A DNA stretch of 27,186 bases, from positions 1 through 27,186 of the forward strand of contig CALBLK010000041.1 of NCBI GenBank assembly GCA_937895845.1. Reading direction: 5' to 3'. Below are positions 14,190 to 22,627 of the stretch, one piece after another; position 1 is the stretch's first letter; every line of letters starts with the position of its first letter. Under the pieces are notes generated by a model. It searched no databases and was not told the DNA's origin. It was given only the letters and a program-made list of their open reading frames with translations. This DNA comes from an uncultured Prevotella sp. (GTDB lineage Bacteria; Bacteroidota; Bacteroidia; Bacteroidales; Bacteroidaceae). Both the position numbers and the translations under genes were made by a program.

Positions 14190-16652
14190 ATGAACATTTC
14201 CTATAAGTGGCTGAAAGAGTATGTTGATTTCAGCCTGACACCGCAGGAAGTCTGTGACGCGCTGACATCCACAGGCTTGGAGGTTGACGCCCTTGAAGAG
14301 GTGCAAGCCGTCAAGGGCGGCCTGAAGGGGCTATATGTCGGCAAGGTGGTTACCTGCGAGCCCCATCCAAATTCCGACCATCTTCATGTTTGCACCGTTG
14401 ACCTTGGCCGTGGTACCCTTTCGCAGATAGTCTGTGGCGCTCCCAATGTGGCCGCCGGACAGAAAGTGATTGTGGCCGACCTTGGCTGCGTGCTTTATGA
14501 CGGTGACAAGGAGTTTGTCATCAAAAAGTCGAAGCTGCGGGGCGTGGAGAGCTCGGGCATGATTTGTGCCGAGGATGAGATTGGCATAGGAACCTGCCAT
14601 GACGGAATCATCGTGCTTCCTGGCGATGCGGTTGTCGGCACTCCCGCCGCCGAATATTACCATTTGGAGAGCGACTGGCTGATAGAGGTTGACATCACGG
14701 CCAACCGCGCTGACGCCCTGTCGCACTATGGCGTGGCGCGTGACCTTTACACCTGGCTGCTCCAGAACGGGTATCAGACAAGTCTGCACCGCCCGGACTG
14801 CAAGGCGTTTAAGGTGGACAACCACGACCTGCCCATCGAGGTGGACATAGAGAACACCGAGGCCTGCAGGCGTTATGCCTGTCTGAGCATCACGGGCTGC
14901 GAGGTCAAGGAGAGCCCCGGGTGGCTGCAGAACAAGTTGCGCGTGATAGGTCTGAGGCCCATCAACAACATTGTGGACATCACAAACTATGTGATGATGG
15001 CCTATGGCCAGCCGATGCACTGCTTTGACGCAGACATGGTCAAGGGCCGCAGGATTGTGGTGAGAACCCAGCCTGAGGGCACAAAGTTTGTCACGCTTGA
15101 CGGCGAGGAGCACACCCTTGGCGAGCATGACCTGAGCATCTGCAACGCAGAGGAGCCGATGTGTATCGCCGGGATATTTGGAGGCAAGGGCAGCGGCACA
15201 TACGACACCACAACCAACGTGGTGCTTGAGAGCGCCTATTTCCACCCCACGTGGATTCGCAAGAGCGCGCGCCGCCACGGGCTGAGCACAGACGCGTCGT
15301 TCCGCTTTGAACGGGGTGTCGACCCCGACGGAATCATTTATGCCTTGAAGCAGGCCGCCATCCTGTGCAAGGAGCTTGCCGGGGGCAAGGTGTCGATGGA
15401 TATCTGTGACGTTTATCCCACGCCGGTCACTGGCGCGCATGTGTCGCTGAGGTATGATTATGCCCGGACGCTCATCGGAAAGGAAATAGGCCATGACACC
15501 ATCAAGAATATTTGCAAGAGTCTTGAGATGAAGGTGACTGCCGAAAGCGCAGAGGGACTGGAACTTGAAGTGCCAGCCTACCGCGTTGACGTTCAGCGCC
15601 CCTGCGATGTGGTGGAGGACATCCTCCGTATCTATGGCTACAACAATGTGGAGATACCCACACAGCTGAAAGGCTGCCTTGTGGTGAAAGGCGAGGAGGA
15701 CAGAAAGCACAAGATGGAAAATCTTGTCGGCGAGCAGCTGGTTGGTTGCGGTTTCAATGAAATCCTGAACAACTCGCTGACCAAGGCCGCCTACTACGAC
15801 GGGTGCAGCGCCTATCCGGCAGAGAACCTTGTGAGAATCATGAATCCCTTGAGCTCCGACCTGAATGTGATGCGGCAGACCCTGCTGTTTGGCGGACTGG
15901 AAAGCATCGAGCACAATGCCAAGCGCAAGAATGCGAACCTCCGTTTCTTTGAGTTCGGCAACATCTATCACTTCTCGCCGGAAAAGGCCAGCGAGGACAA
16001 CCCCATGGCGGCCTACAGGGAGGACAGCCATCTGGCCTTGTGGGTGACGGGCAAGCGCGTGGAGGGCAGCTGGATCCACCCTGACGAGCAGAGCAGCTTC
16101 TATGAGCTTGAGGCCTACGTCGAGAACATCCTCCGCAGGGTGGGGCTTGACCCCGGCGCGACTGTGCGCAGGAAGAGTGACAACAACATCTTCTCGGCGG
16201 CCTTGTGCGTGGAGACCCGGGGCGGAAAGAAACTGCTGGAGATGGGCGTCCTGTCAAAGCGCATCTTGAAGCGGGCAGACATCAGCAATCCTGTTTACTA
16301 TGCAGAGATTGACTGGACTGCACTGATGAAGGCGGTGCGCAAGAACCGAATCCTTTACACGGAGATTAGCAAGTATCCGGCTGTTAGCCGTGACCTCGCC
16401 CTGCTGGTTGACAGCCCGGTGGAGTTTGCCGAGATAGAGCGGATAGCCCGCCAGACAGAGAAAAAACTTCTGAAGAGCGTCGAACTCTTTGATGTGTATG
16501 AGGGAAAGAACCTGCCCGCCGGGAAAAAGAGCTATGCGGTTAACTTCATTTTGCAGGACGAGACAAAAACCTTGAATGACAAGCAGATTGACGCTATCAT
16601 GCAGAAACTGATAAGCAACTTGAAAGGCAAACTCGGGGCTGAACTGAGATGA
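14190..16652 (+). CDS. pheT: Phenylalanine--tRNA ligase, beta subunit
   Basis: An 820-residue protein of the usual length for bacterial PheT. It starts MNISYKWLKEYVDF. The EMAP/tRNA-binding domain lies at about 40-155 (VGKVVTCEPHPNSDHLHVC). The B3/B4 editing domain, B5 domain and inactive synthetase-like core follow, and the C-terminal anticodon-binding FDX-ACB domain is marked by YPAVSRDLALLVD. It forms the alpha2-beta2 enzyme with PheS and edits mischarged Tyr-tRNA(Phe). pheS is not adjacent, which is common in Bacteroidota. yebC follows after 51 bases and probably shares its transcript. Confidence 0.97.
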   Translation: MNISYKWLKEYVDFSLTPQEVCDALTSTGLEVDALEEVQAVKGGLKGLYVGKVVTCEPHPNSDHLHVCTVDLGRGTLSQIVCGAPNVAAGQKVIVADLGCVLYDGDKEFVIKKSKLRGVESSGMICAEDEIGIGTCHDGIIVLPGDAVVGTPAAEYYHLESDWLIEVDITANRADALSHYGVARDLYTWLLQNGYQTSLHRPDCKAFKVDNHDLPIEVDIENTEACRRYACLSITGCEVKESPGWLQNKLRVIGLRPINNIVDITNYVMMAYGQPMHCFDADMVKGRRIVVRTQPEGTKFVTLDGEEHTLGEHDLSICNAEEPMCIAGIFGGKGSGTYDTTTNVVLESAYFHPTWIRKSARRHGLSTDASFRFERGVDPDGIIYALKQAAILCKELAGGKVSMDICDVYPTPVTGAHVSLRYDYARTLIGKEIGHDTIKNICKSLEMKVTAESAEGLELEVPAYRVDVQRPCDVVEDILRIYGYNNVEIPTQLKGCLVVKGEEDRKHKMENLVGEQLVGCGFNEILNNSLTKAAYYDGCSAYPAENLVRIMNPLSSDLNVMRQTLLFGGLESIEHNAKRKNANLRFFEFGNIYHFSPEKASEDNPMAAYREDSHLALWVTGKRVEGSWIHPDEQSSFYELEAYVENILRRVGLDPGATVRRKSDNNIFSAALCVETRGGKKLLEMGVLSKRILKRADISNPVYYAEIDWTALMKAVRKNRILYTEISKYPAVSRDLALLVDSPVEFAEIERIARQTEKKLLKSVELFDVYEGKNLPAGKKSYAVNFILQDETKTLNDKQIDAIMQKLISNLKGKLGAELR

Positions 16653-16703
16653 CACCGGCGTGACACAAGAACCGTAAAAAAAACATAGAAACAATATTTC
16701 ATT

Positions 16704-17426
16704 ATGGGAAGAGCTTTTGAATACCGCAAAGCGACAAAACTGAAGAGATGGGGTCACATGGCCCGTACGTTTACCAAGATTGGAAAACAGATTGCCATTG
16801 CTGTGAAAGCGGGTGGGCCTGAACCGGAAAACAACCCCTCTCTGCGTGCCATCATCGCCAATGCCAAGCGCGAGAATATGCCGAAGGACAACATTGAGCG
16901 TGCCATCAAGAATGCAATGGGAAAGGACCAGAGTGAATACAAGGAGGTGACCTACGAGGGCTACGGGCCGCATGGAATAGCCATCTTTGTTGACACGCTG
17001 ACCGACAACACAACCCGCACTGTGGGTGACGTGCGCTCGGTGTTCAACAAGTTTAACGGCAACCTTGGCACGCAAGGCAGCCTCTCGTTCCTGTTCGACC
17101 ACAAGTGCGTGTTCACTTTCAAGAAGAAAGAAGGGCTTGACATGGACGAGATGATACTTGACTTGATTGACTATGGTGTCGATGATGAGTTCGATGAGGA
17201 CGAAGAGACGGGCGAAATCACCATCTATGGCGACCCCAAGAGCTTCGGAGACATTCAGAAGCACCTGGAGAGCGAGGGCTTCGAGGTTACCGGCGCAGAG
17301 TTTACCCGTATTCCCAACGACTTGAAAGAGGTTACTCCCGAGCAGCGTGAGACCATTGAGAAGATGGTGGAAAAGTTGGAAGACTTTGACGACGTGCAGA
17401 CAGTCTACACCAATATGAAGCCTTAG
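16704..17426 (+). CDS. yebC: YebC/PmpR (TACO1) family protein
   Basis: A 240-residue protein of family-typical length. The N-terminal domain shows GRAFEYRKATKLKRWGHMA, then IGKQIAIAVKAGG and the conserved NMPKDNIERAIKNA. The GYGPHGIAIFVDTLTDN block and the acidic middle region (DEFDEDEETGE) are characteristic. The family was first described as transcriptional regulators; more recent work links YebC proteins to translation of difficult peptide stretches such as prolines. It sits behind pheT and ahead of a strong terminator. Confidence 0.95.
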   Translation: MGRAFEYRKATKLKRWGHMARTFTKIGKQIAIAVKAGGPEPENNPSLRAIIANAKRENMPKDNIERAIKNAMGKDQSEYKEVTYEGYGPHGIAIFVDTLTDNTTRTVGDVRSVFNKFNGNLGTQGSLSFLFDHKCVFTFKKKEGLDMDEMILDLIDYGVDDEFDEDEETGEITIYGDPKSFGDIQKHLESEGFEVTGAEFTRIPNDLKEVTPEQRETIEKMVEKLEDFDDVQTVYTNMKP

Positions 17427-17471
17427 GCTGTCGGCCGTGGCCGCTGTCGGTGGCCGTGGAAACGGCAGTTG

Positions 17472-17537
17472 GGCTGGAAGTGGAAAACGGATGTGTACTT
17501 GCTGGGTGGCACCTGTTTTCCTTTTCCAGCCTTTCTT
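17472..17537 (+). terminator. Intrinsic terminator after yebC
   Basis: Bases 17472-17490 pair with 17513-17531 in a 19-bp stem with one mismatch and two G-T pairs. The loop has 22 bases and a T-rich tail follows (TTTCTTGTC). It ends the pheT-yebC transcript. Because of this hairpin the next glycosyltransferase should not be started at the in-frame codon at 17469. Confidence 0.75.
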
Positions 17538-17600
17538 GTCTCCGCGTGTGTTCCTTTTAGGCCCCTGAAACCTCACAGACCCCAAGCAGCAAGCAGCAAG

Positions 17601-18620
17601 ATGACCATATCCATTATCATACCCATTTACAATGTAGAGCAATACATTGAGGAGTGTCTTTTCTCCGTGGCCTCACAGCTGAATCCCGGTGCTCATGTTG
17701 AGTGCATCCTGGTTGATGATTGCTCGCCCGACAGGAGCATGGACATTGTCAATGAGTTTGTGGCCAACTATCATGGCAATGTCCTTTTCCGCGTGCTCCG
17801 CCATGAAGTGAACCGCGGTGTCTCGGCAGCGAGGAATACGGGAATCAAGGCCGCAACAGGCGAATATGTCCTGTTTGTTGATGCTGACGACTATCTTTTT
17901 GAGCATTGTCTGGCGGAAATGCTGAAAGGGCTTGGCCTGTGCCCAGAGGCGGATGTGGTGCAGATGAACAGCCTGTGGCTTGGCGGGGCACCTTATTCCA
18001 AGCGGAACGGCAGTGTAGTGCTGAGCAGCAAGGCCGACAGGCTCCGCGCTTTGGTCTCCTATGCAGTCCATGTTAACCCTTGGAACAGGTTGGTCAAGAG
18101 GACACTGCTCCTGCGGCATGGCCTTTTCTTTGCCGAGGGCATTGTCTTTGAGGACTACTTGTGGAGTTACCGGCTGATGGCTGCGGCTTCCCATGTGGTG
18201 GTGATGCCGCAGGTCACCTACTATTACAGGCCGGTCCCAACGTCCATCATGCACAGCCGGGACAACAGGCTTTACAGAACCGCGCACAGCTGGGACGTTA
18301 TCCTTACAACCATGCTTGGCATGAAAGGTAACATACGTGGCTGTCTGCTGGTCAATGTGCTCTCCAGACTGCTGGAAATAAAGGGCATGGAGTCGCAGCA
18401 GCCATGTACAGAGAGGGAGACAGAAGCCGTCAGGAGCCTGCAAACCAAGTTACTTGGGGCTGTCTGCCATTGCAAACGCCCCTTGCTCATGTTGTTTGCC
18501 CTCACCGTCTTGACACCGTTCCGCTACGTATATTCCCTGTCAGTCGTCCGTAGAAATTACCATAAGCTGGAGAGGGGCCTGCTTGAACTGGAACTGATGG
18601 CAGACAGACTGGCGTGGTGA
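17601..18620 (+). CDS. Family 2 glycosyltransferase (capsule/LPS type)
   Basis: A 339-residue protein from ATG 17601. The start opens with MTISIIIPIYNVEQYIEECL, the standard GT2 N-terminus. Donor-binding VDDCSPDRS is at 38-46 and the metal-binding DxD at 94-97 (DADD). NRGVSAARNTGIKAATGEY (71-89) is typical. The C-terminal hydrophobic segment (about 293-310) may attach it to the membrane. The upstream in-frame extension runs through a terminator hairpin and has no GT homology, so it was rejected. It stands alone, between the yebC terminator and a convergent lipoprotein gene. No clear promoter box was found in front of it. Confidence 0.9.
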   Translation: MTISIIIPIYNVEQYIEECLFSVASQLNPGAHVECILVDDCSPDRSMDIVNEFVANYHGNVLFRVLRHEVNRGVSAARNTGIKAATGEYVLFVDADDYLFEHCLAEMLKGLGLCPEADVVQMNSLWLGGAPYSKRNGSVVLSSKADRLRALVSYAVHVNPWNRLVKRTLLLRHGLFFAEGIVFEDYLWSYRLMAAASHVVVMPQVTYYYRPVPTSIMHSRDNRLYRTAHSWDVILTTMLGMKGNIRGCLLVNVLSRLLEIKGMESQQPCTERETEAVRSLQTKLLGAVCHCKRPLLMLFALTVLTPFRYVYSLSVVRRNYHKLERGLLELELMADRLAW

Positions 18621-18640
18621 CAGGCCTTCGCTGTCGCGGC

Positions 18641-19051
18641 CTACCTGTAGTCTTTTTCCGTAATGACGGTGGAGTAGAGCACCTCTTTGGGATTCTTTGC
18701 CGAATGGTAAATGTAGCCAAAGCGGTAGCCCTCGTCCTTGTAGGCTTTAAGCGCTGTGGAATTTCTCACTTGGTCAACAAGCGCCTTGTGTGCCTTGTCG
18801 CGCACGATGTTCGCCTTGTTGTCCGCATTCCCCCTCATCGTGTAGTAGTAGCTTAGTGTGAGGGTGGCCTTGTCAAAGGTCAGACTGTCCATGACCGTGT
18901 ATTCGTCAATGGGCGCGGGACATTTCTTTGACGTGTATTCCTTGGCTTCTCTGGCGCAGCGGTCAGGCAGCGACTCCTGGCAGCAGCACAATGCCGTTAG
19001 GAGTGCGGCGATGGCAATTGCCATCAGGGTGGTTTTGAAAGGCTGTTTCAT
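18641..19051 (-). CDS. Small predicted lipoprotein, unknown function
   Basis: A 136-residue protein. A basic N-terminus (MKQPFK) and hydrophobic stretch lead to a Cys run (LTALCCCQ, Cys22-24), which fits a signal peptide II site although the lipobox is not textbook. The mature part has DRCAREAKEYTSKKCP, where two Cys could form a disulfide, and LTLSYYYTMRG. I recognise no domain of known function; similar short lipoproteins occur in Bacteroidales. It converges on the upstream glycosyltransferase with a 20-bp gap and diverges from lepA. Confidence 0.75.
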   Translation of the reverse strand: MKQPFKTTLMAIAIAALLTALCCCQESLPDRCAREAKEYTSKKCPAPIDEYTVMDSLTFDKATLTLSYYYTMRGNADNKANIVRDKAHKALVDQVRNSTALKAYKDEGYRFGYIYHSAKNPKEVLYSTVITEKDYR

Positions 19052-19070
19052 TGTCTCTTTTTTGCAGATG

Positions 19071-19101
19071 CAAAGTTATAAAAAGTGGCGGAGAGAACAG
19101 A
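19071..19101 (-). promoter_or_regulatory. Promoter of the lipoprotein gene
   Basis: The minus strand reads TAACTTTG at 19071-19078, with TCTG (3 of 4 to TTTG) at 19098-19101 after a 19-base spacer. The -7 box is 19 bases upstream of the ATG. Confidence 0.6.
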
Positions 19102-19150
19102 GGCTTGTCTCCTATAATTTTGTGATTCGACCGATTTCGAGGCCTTTTAT

Positions 19151-19181
19151 TTTGTATTGTCTTCGGTTTGCATTATCTTTG
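19151..19181 (+). promoter_or_regulatory. lepA promoter
   Basis: TTTG at 19151-19154, a 19-base spacer, TATCTTTG at 19174-19181: an exact match to the Bacteroidota consensus, 35 bases upstream of the lepA ATG. Confidence 0.85.
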
Positions 19182-19216
19182 CACATTAAAAGCACTCTAA
19201 ACCATAATGCAACCGA

Positions 19217-20998
19217 ATGGACAATATTCGTAATTTCTGTATCATCGCACACATTGACCATGGCAAGTCGACCATTGCCGACAGGCTGTTGGAATACACA
19301 AAGACCATCCAGGTGACCGAGGGCCAGATGCTTGATGATATGGACCTTGAGCGCGAGCGTGGCATCACCATCAAGAGTCACGCCATCCAGATGGAGTATG
19401 AGTATGGCGGTGAGCGCTATATACTCAATCTTATTGACACTCCGGGTCATGTTGATTTCTCATACGAAGTGTCAAGGAGTATCGCGGCCTGCGAGGGGGC
19501 GTTGCTGATTGTCGACGCGACACAGGGTGTCCAGGCTCAAACCATATCCAACCTCTATATGGCTATTGACCATAACCTTGAGATTATCCCGGTCATCAAC
19601 AAGATAGACATGCCCAGCGCCATGCCCGACGAGGTGGAAGATGAGATTGTCGACCTCATTGGATGCGACCGTTCCGACATTATCCGGGCCAGTGGAAAGA
19701 CTGGCGAAGGGGTGGAGGAGATCCTCAAGGCCGTGGTTGAGCGCATCCCTCACCCTGACGGTGATCCCAAGGCCCCGTTGCAGGCCCTCATCTTCGACTC
19801 GGTGTTCAATTCGTTTCGGGGCATCATCGCCTACTTCAAGATAGAGAATGGCGAGATTCGGAAGGGCGACAAGGTGAAGTTCTTTAACACCGGCATGGAG
19901 TATGTGGCGGACGAAGTCGGCGTGCTCAAGATGGACATGATACCGCGCAGCGTGCTGGGCACAGGTGATGTAGGCTACATTATCAGTGGCATCAAGAATA
20001 GCAAGGAGGTGAAGGTGGGTGACACGATCACGCATACTGACCGCCCTTGCAGTGAGGCCATTGCCGGATTCCAGGAGGTGAAGCCCATGGTGTTTGCGGG
20101 CGTTTACCCCATTGACCCCTCTGAGTACGAGAACCTGCGGTCGTCACTGGAAAAGTTGCAGCTCAATGACGCCTCGCTCACCTTCTCCCCTGAATCCTCT
20201 GTTGCCCTCGGCTTCGGCTTCCGTTGCGGTTTTCTTGGTCTGCTCCACATGGAAATCATCCAGGAACGGCTTGACCGCGAGTTCAATATGGATGTCATCA
20301 CAACGGTGCCCAACGTGTCCTATATGTGCTATGACAAGCAGGGTGGGGTGAGAGAGGTACACAACCCGTCGGGGCTTCCCGAGCAAACCATGATTGACCA
20401 CATCGAGGAACCCTATATCCGTGCCTCGATAATCACCGTTGCCGACTACATCGGCCCTATTATGACCCTGTGCCTTGACAAGCGTGGCGAGCTGATTGAC
20501 CAGCAATACATCAGCGGAAACCGTGTGGAGCTGCATTTTATGCTGCCCTTGGGCGAAATTGTGATTGACTTTTATGACAAGCTGAAGAGTATTTCGAAGG
20601 GCTATGCTTCGTTTGACTATCACATAGACAGTTTCCGCCCCTCAAAGTTGGCCAAGCTTGACATCCTGCTCAACGGAGAGCCCGTTGATGCGCTCTCCAC
20701 ACTCACCCACCAGGACAACGCTGTCGCTTTTGGGCGCAGAATGTGCGAGAAGCTGAAGGAGCTGATACCGCGGCAACAGTTTGACATTGCCATCCAGGCG
20801 GCTATCGGAGCGAAAATTGTGGCGCGCGAAACGGTGAAGTGTGTCCGCAAGGACGTAACGGCCAAGTGCTATGGCGGCGATGTGAGCCGGAAGCGCAAGC
20901 TGTTGGAGAAGCAGAAGAAAGGCAAGAAGCGCATGAAGCAGATTGGTAATGTGGAGGTGCCGCAGAAGGCTTTCCTTGCTGTGCTAAAACTGGATTGA
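19217..20998 (+). CDS. lepA: Elongation factor 4 (LepA)
   Basis: A 593-residue translational GTPase of normal LepA length. The motifs are canonical: AHIDHGKST (P-loop), RGITIKS (switch I), DTPGHVDF (switch II with catalytic His) and NKID (G4). The C-terminal LepA-specific domain is complete, ending KGKKRMKQIGNVEVPQKAF. LepA acts on the ribosome in back-translocation or ribosome biogenesis. It is a useful contrast to the FusA2 protein in this window, whose motifs are altered. A Crp/Fnr-type gene follows after 28 bases. Confidence 0.98.
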   Translation: MDNIRNFCIIAHIDHGKSTIADRLLEYTKTIQVTEGQMLDDMDLERERGITIKSHAIQMEYEYGGERYILNLIDTPGHVDFSYEVSRSIAACEGALLIVDATQGVQAQTISNLYMAIDHNLEIIPVINKIDMPSAMPDEVEDEIVDLIGCDRSDIIRASGKTGEGVEEILKAVVERIPHPDGDPKAPLQALIFDSVFNSFRGIIAYFKIENGEIRKGDKVKFFNTGMEYVADEVGVLKMDMIPRSVLGTGDVGYIISGIKNSKEVKVGDTITHTDRPCSEAIAGFQEVKPMVFAGVYPIDPSEYENLRSSLEKLQLNDASLTFSPESSVALGFGFRCGFLGLLHMEIIQERLDREFNMDVITTVPNVSYMCYDKQGGVREVHNPSGLPEQTMIDHIEEPYIRASIITVADYIGPIMTLCLDKRGELIDQQYISGNRVELHFMLPLGEIVIDFYDKLKSISKGYASFDYHIDSFRPSKLAKLDILLNGEPVDALSTLTHQDNAVAFGRRMCEKLKELIPRQQFDIAIQAAIGAKIVARETVKCVRKDVTAKCYGGDVSRKRKLLEKQKKGKKRMKQIGNVEVPQKAFLAVLKLD

Positions 20999-21012
20999 AA
21001 GAAACAAACTAC

Positions 21013-21018
21013 AGGAGG
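21013..21018 (+). promoter_or_regulatory. Strong Shine-Dalgarno before the Crp/Fnr gene
   Basis: AGGAGG followed by 8 bases and the ATG at 21027. Most genes here lack such a site, as is usual in Bacteroidota. It fixes the start codon of the downstream gene. Confidence 0.7.
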
Positions 21019-21026
21019 AGCAAACT

Positions 21027-21635
21027 ATGACTAATTTGGGATTGACCGCGCGTGACGTGGCGCGCGAGCTGGCTCGGCGTTACAGTACCATGACCCACGA
21101 TGAGCTGGATGTGCTGGAGAGTGTGCTTGTGCCGATGAAATTTCAGAAGGGCGACCGCATCCTGCGTGAGGGAGAGGTGTGTACCAATATCTATTGGATT
21201 GTGAAAGGGCTTGTGCGCCAGTTTTACTATAAGAATGGCAAGGAGCTGACAGAGCACATGGCAGTGGAGAACAATATCGTGATGTGTATAGAGAGCCTGT
21301 TTAAGGAAGAGCCGACCCACTTGCAGATAATGGCCCTGGAGCCTACGCTAATCTATGCCCTGCCGAGGGCTGCTCTTGAGCAGGTGGCCATGCGTAGCGT
21401 GAACATACAGATTCTGTACCGCAAGATACTGGAAGAGTCTTTGATTAAAAGCCAGATTCATGCAGACATGTTACGCTTTGAGACGGCGCAGGACCGCTAT
21501 GCCAAATTGGTGAAGTTGCAGCCGCAACTGGTGTTGCGCGCTCCGTTGGTCTACATTGCCAGCTATTTGCAGATGACACCGGAGACCCTGAGCCGTGTGC
21601 GCACGGCCTCATTGATGGAAAAGGACCGGCGATAG
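21027..21635 (+). CDS. Crp/Fnr family transcriptional regulator
   Basis: A 202-residue protein. The N-terminal half is a cyclic-nucleotide-binding-like beta barrel (about 25-130), seen in FQKGDRILREGEVCTNIYWI and GLVRQFYYKNGKELTEHMA. It lacks an obvious cAMP-binding RSA/phosphate-cassette motif, so its ligand is unknown. A long linking helix and a C-terminal winged helix-turn-helix follow (about 165-195, VYIASYLQMTPETLSRVR). Bacteroidota encode many such regulators with unassigned ligands. It probably shares the lepA transcript and has an exceptionally good ribosome binding site. It ends shortly before a bidirectional hairpin and the convergent ispE. Confidence 0.88.
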   Translation: MTNLGLTARDVARELARRYSTMTHDELDVLESVLVPMKFQKGDRILREGEVCTNIYWIVKGLVRQFYYKNGKELTEHMAVENNIVMCIESLFKEEPTHLQIMALEPTLIYALPRAALEQVAMRSVNIQILYRKILEESLIKSQIHADMLRFETAQDRYAKLVKLQPQLVLRAPLVYIASYLQMTPETLSRVRTASLMEKDRR

Positions 21636-21685
21636 GAGGGCCTCGCTGTCTGTACCGGTACAAGGGCTAAATAAAAAAGAAAGAA

Positions 21686-21730
21686 GAGGGCATGGGATGC
21701 GGAACTTACAGTTCCACATCCCATGTCCTG
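21686..21730. terminator. Shared hairpin between crp-type gene and ispE
   Basis: CATGGGATG at 21691-21699 pairs with CATCCCATG at 21717-21725. The inner part GGAACT/AGTTCC continues the stem past one C-A mismatch. The ispE stop codon (21706-21708) lies within it. On the minus strand a T-rich tract follows (complement of AAATAAAAAAGAAAGAA), so it should end ispE; it may also stop transcripts coming from the left. Confidence 0.7.
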
Positions 21731-22527
21731 TATCTGTCACTTTGGAAAACGGGCTTTTGCCTCCACAGCCCAAACAGGCTGCTCCCGCTTCCGCTCATGG
21801 CAGCATAGGTGGCACCGCAGTCATAGAGCCTCCGCTTGATGTCGCCCAACTCGGGATGGCGGCTGAAAACGCTCTCCTCAAAGTCGTTGACCAGCTCGTT
21901 GCGCCAGGTTTCGACAGGCTGCATTACAATGTCAGCGCAGTTCTTTGCCGGGCGGCGGGGCTTGACAAGGGCAAAGGCTTCCTTTGTCGGAACAGGTATG
22001 CCAGGATGGACAATGACGGCGTGCCATCCGTGAAGGTCGAGGCTGATGGGGTGCAGCCGTTCTCCAATACCCTCGGCGTAGGCCGGCTTCCCGGTGACAA
22101 AGAAAGGGCAGTCGGCACCCAGCTGCGCGGCATATCGCTCCATTTCCTCTGTTGTCATTCCAAGGTGAAATGCCTTGTTGAGCAAGGTGATCATAGCGGC
22201 ACAGTCGCTTGACCCGCCTCCCATGCCGGCCTGCGTGGGAATGCCTTTGTGCAGATGCGCGTGGACCCGGGGGACGGCATGGTGCCGGGCCACAGCATGA
22301 TAGGCTCTTACTACAAGATTGTCTTGCTCGTTGCCAGCAACAGCAATCCCGCTCACCTTGAGGTCACAGGAGGTCTCGGCGGGAAAGCCTTCGTCCATAG
22401 GGCAAATCTCCAAGGCATCCTTTAGTGGAATAGGGTAGAACACGGTCTCCAGATTGTGGTAACCGTCAGGGCGGCGCTCCACAATGTTCAGTCCCAGGTT
22501 GATTTTAGCGATAGGGTAGGTAATCAT
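21706..22527 (-). CDS. ispE: 4-diphosphocytidyl-2-C-methyl-D-erythritol kinase
   Basis: A GHMP kinase of 273 residues. It begins MITYPIAKINLGLNIVERRPDG and carries the ATP-binding glycine loop TQAGMGGGSSDCAA. Late GHMP motif 3 is SGSGSSLFGL. It phosphorylates CDP-methylerythritol in the MEP pathway of isoprenoid synthesis in the cytoplasm. The frame is open from an ATG at 22551, but the -7 box (22532-22539) lies between that codon and 22527. Start 22527 is therefore chosen, and the mRNA should be leaderless or nearly so. Divergent from dnaB. Confidence 0.95.
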   Translation of the reverse strand: MITYPIAKINLGLNIVERRPDGYHNLETVFYPIPLKDALEICPMDEGFPAETSCDLKVSGIAVAGNEQDNLVVRAYHAVARHHAVPRVHAHLHKGIPTQAGMGGGSSDCAAMITLLNKAFHLGMTTEEMERYAAQLGADCPFFVTGKPAYAEGIGERLHPISLDLHGWHAVIVHPGIPVPTKEAFALVKPRRPAKNCADIVMQPVETWRNELVNDFEESVFSRHPELGDIKRRLYDCGATYAAMSGSGSSLFGLWRQKPVFQSDRYRTWDVEL

Positions 22528-22531
22528 GTTG

Positions 22532-22563
22532 CAAAAATACGGCATAATCATGATTTGAGCAAA
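22532..22563 (-). promoter_or_regulatory. ispE promoter
   Basis: The minus strand carries TTTG (22560-22563), a 20-base spacer and TATTTTTG (22532-22539). The -7 box ends 4 bases before the start codon at 22527. Confidence 0.75.
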
Positions 22564-22570
22564 TATTTTT

Positions 22571-22601
22571 ATTGGAGCTTGAAAACAAAATGTTATCTTT
22601 G
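22571..22601 (+). promoter_or_regulatory. dnaB promoter
   Basis: ATTG at 22571-22574 (3 of 4 to TTTG), a 19-base spacer and TATCTTTG at 22594-22601, 26 bases upstream of the dnaB ATG. It sits back to back with the ispE promoter. Confidence 0.75.
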
Positions 22602-22627
22602 CATCCCATTAATCAAATCATTTTTTT

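Noticed and set aside
14331..16079. 582-codon minus-strand open frame
   Set aside because: It is antisense to pheT, which is full length with all domains. The antisense product shows no family motif.
17428..17460. GCTGTCGG/GGCCGTGG near-repeats after yebC
   Set aside because: They are short, imperfect and GC-rich, and give no defined structure apart from the terminator that follows.
17472..17531. Inverted repeat as an invertible segment or coding extension of the GT2 gene
   Set aside because: It is a single stem-loop with a T-rich tail directly after yebC, which fits a terminator better.
16254..17642. 462-codon minus-strand open frame over yebC
   Set aside because: It spans the ends of pheT and yebC plus a terminator hairpin, has no domain, and is a shadow of the two real genes.
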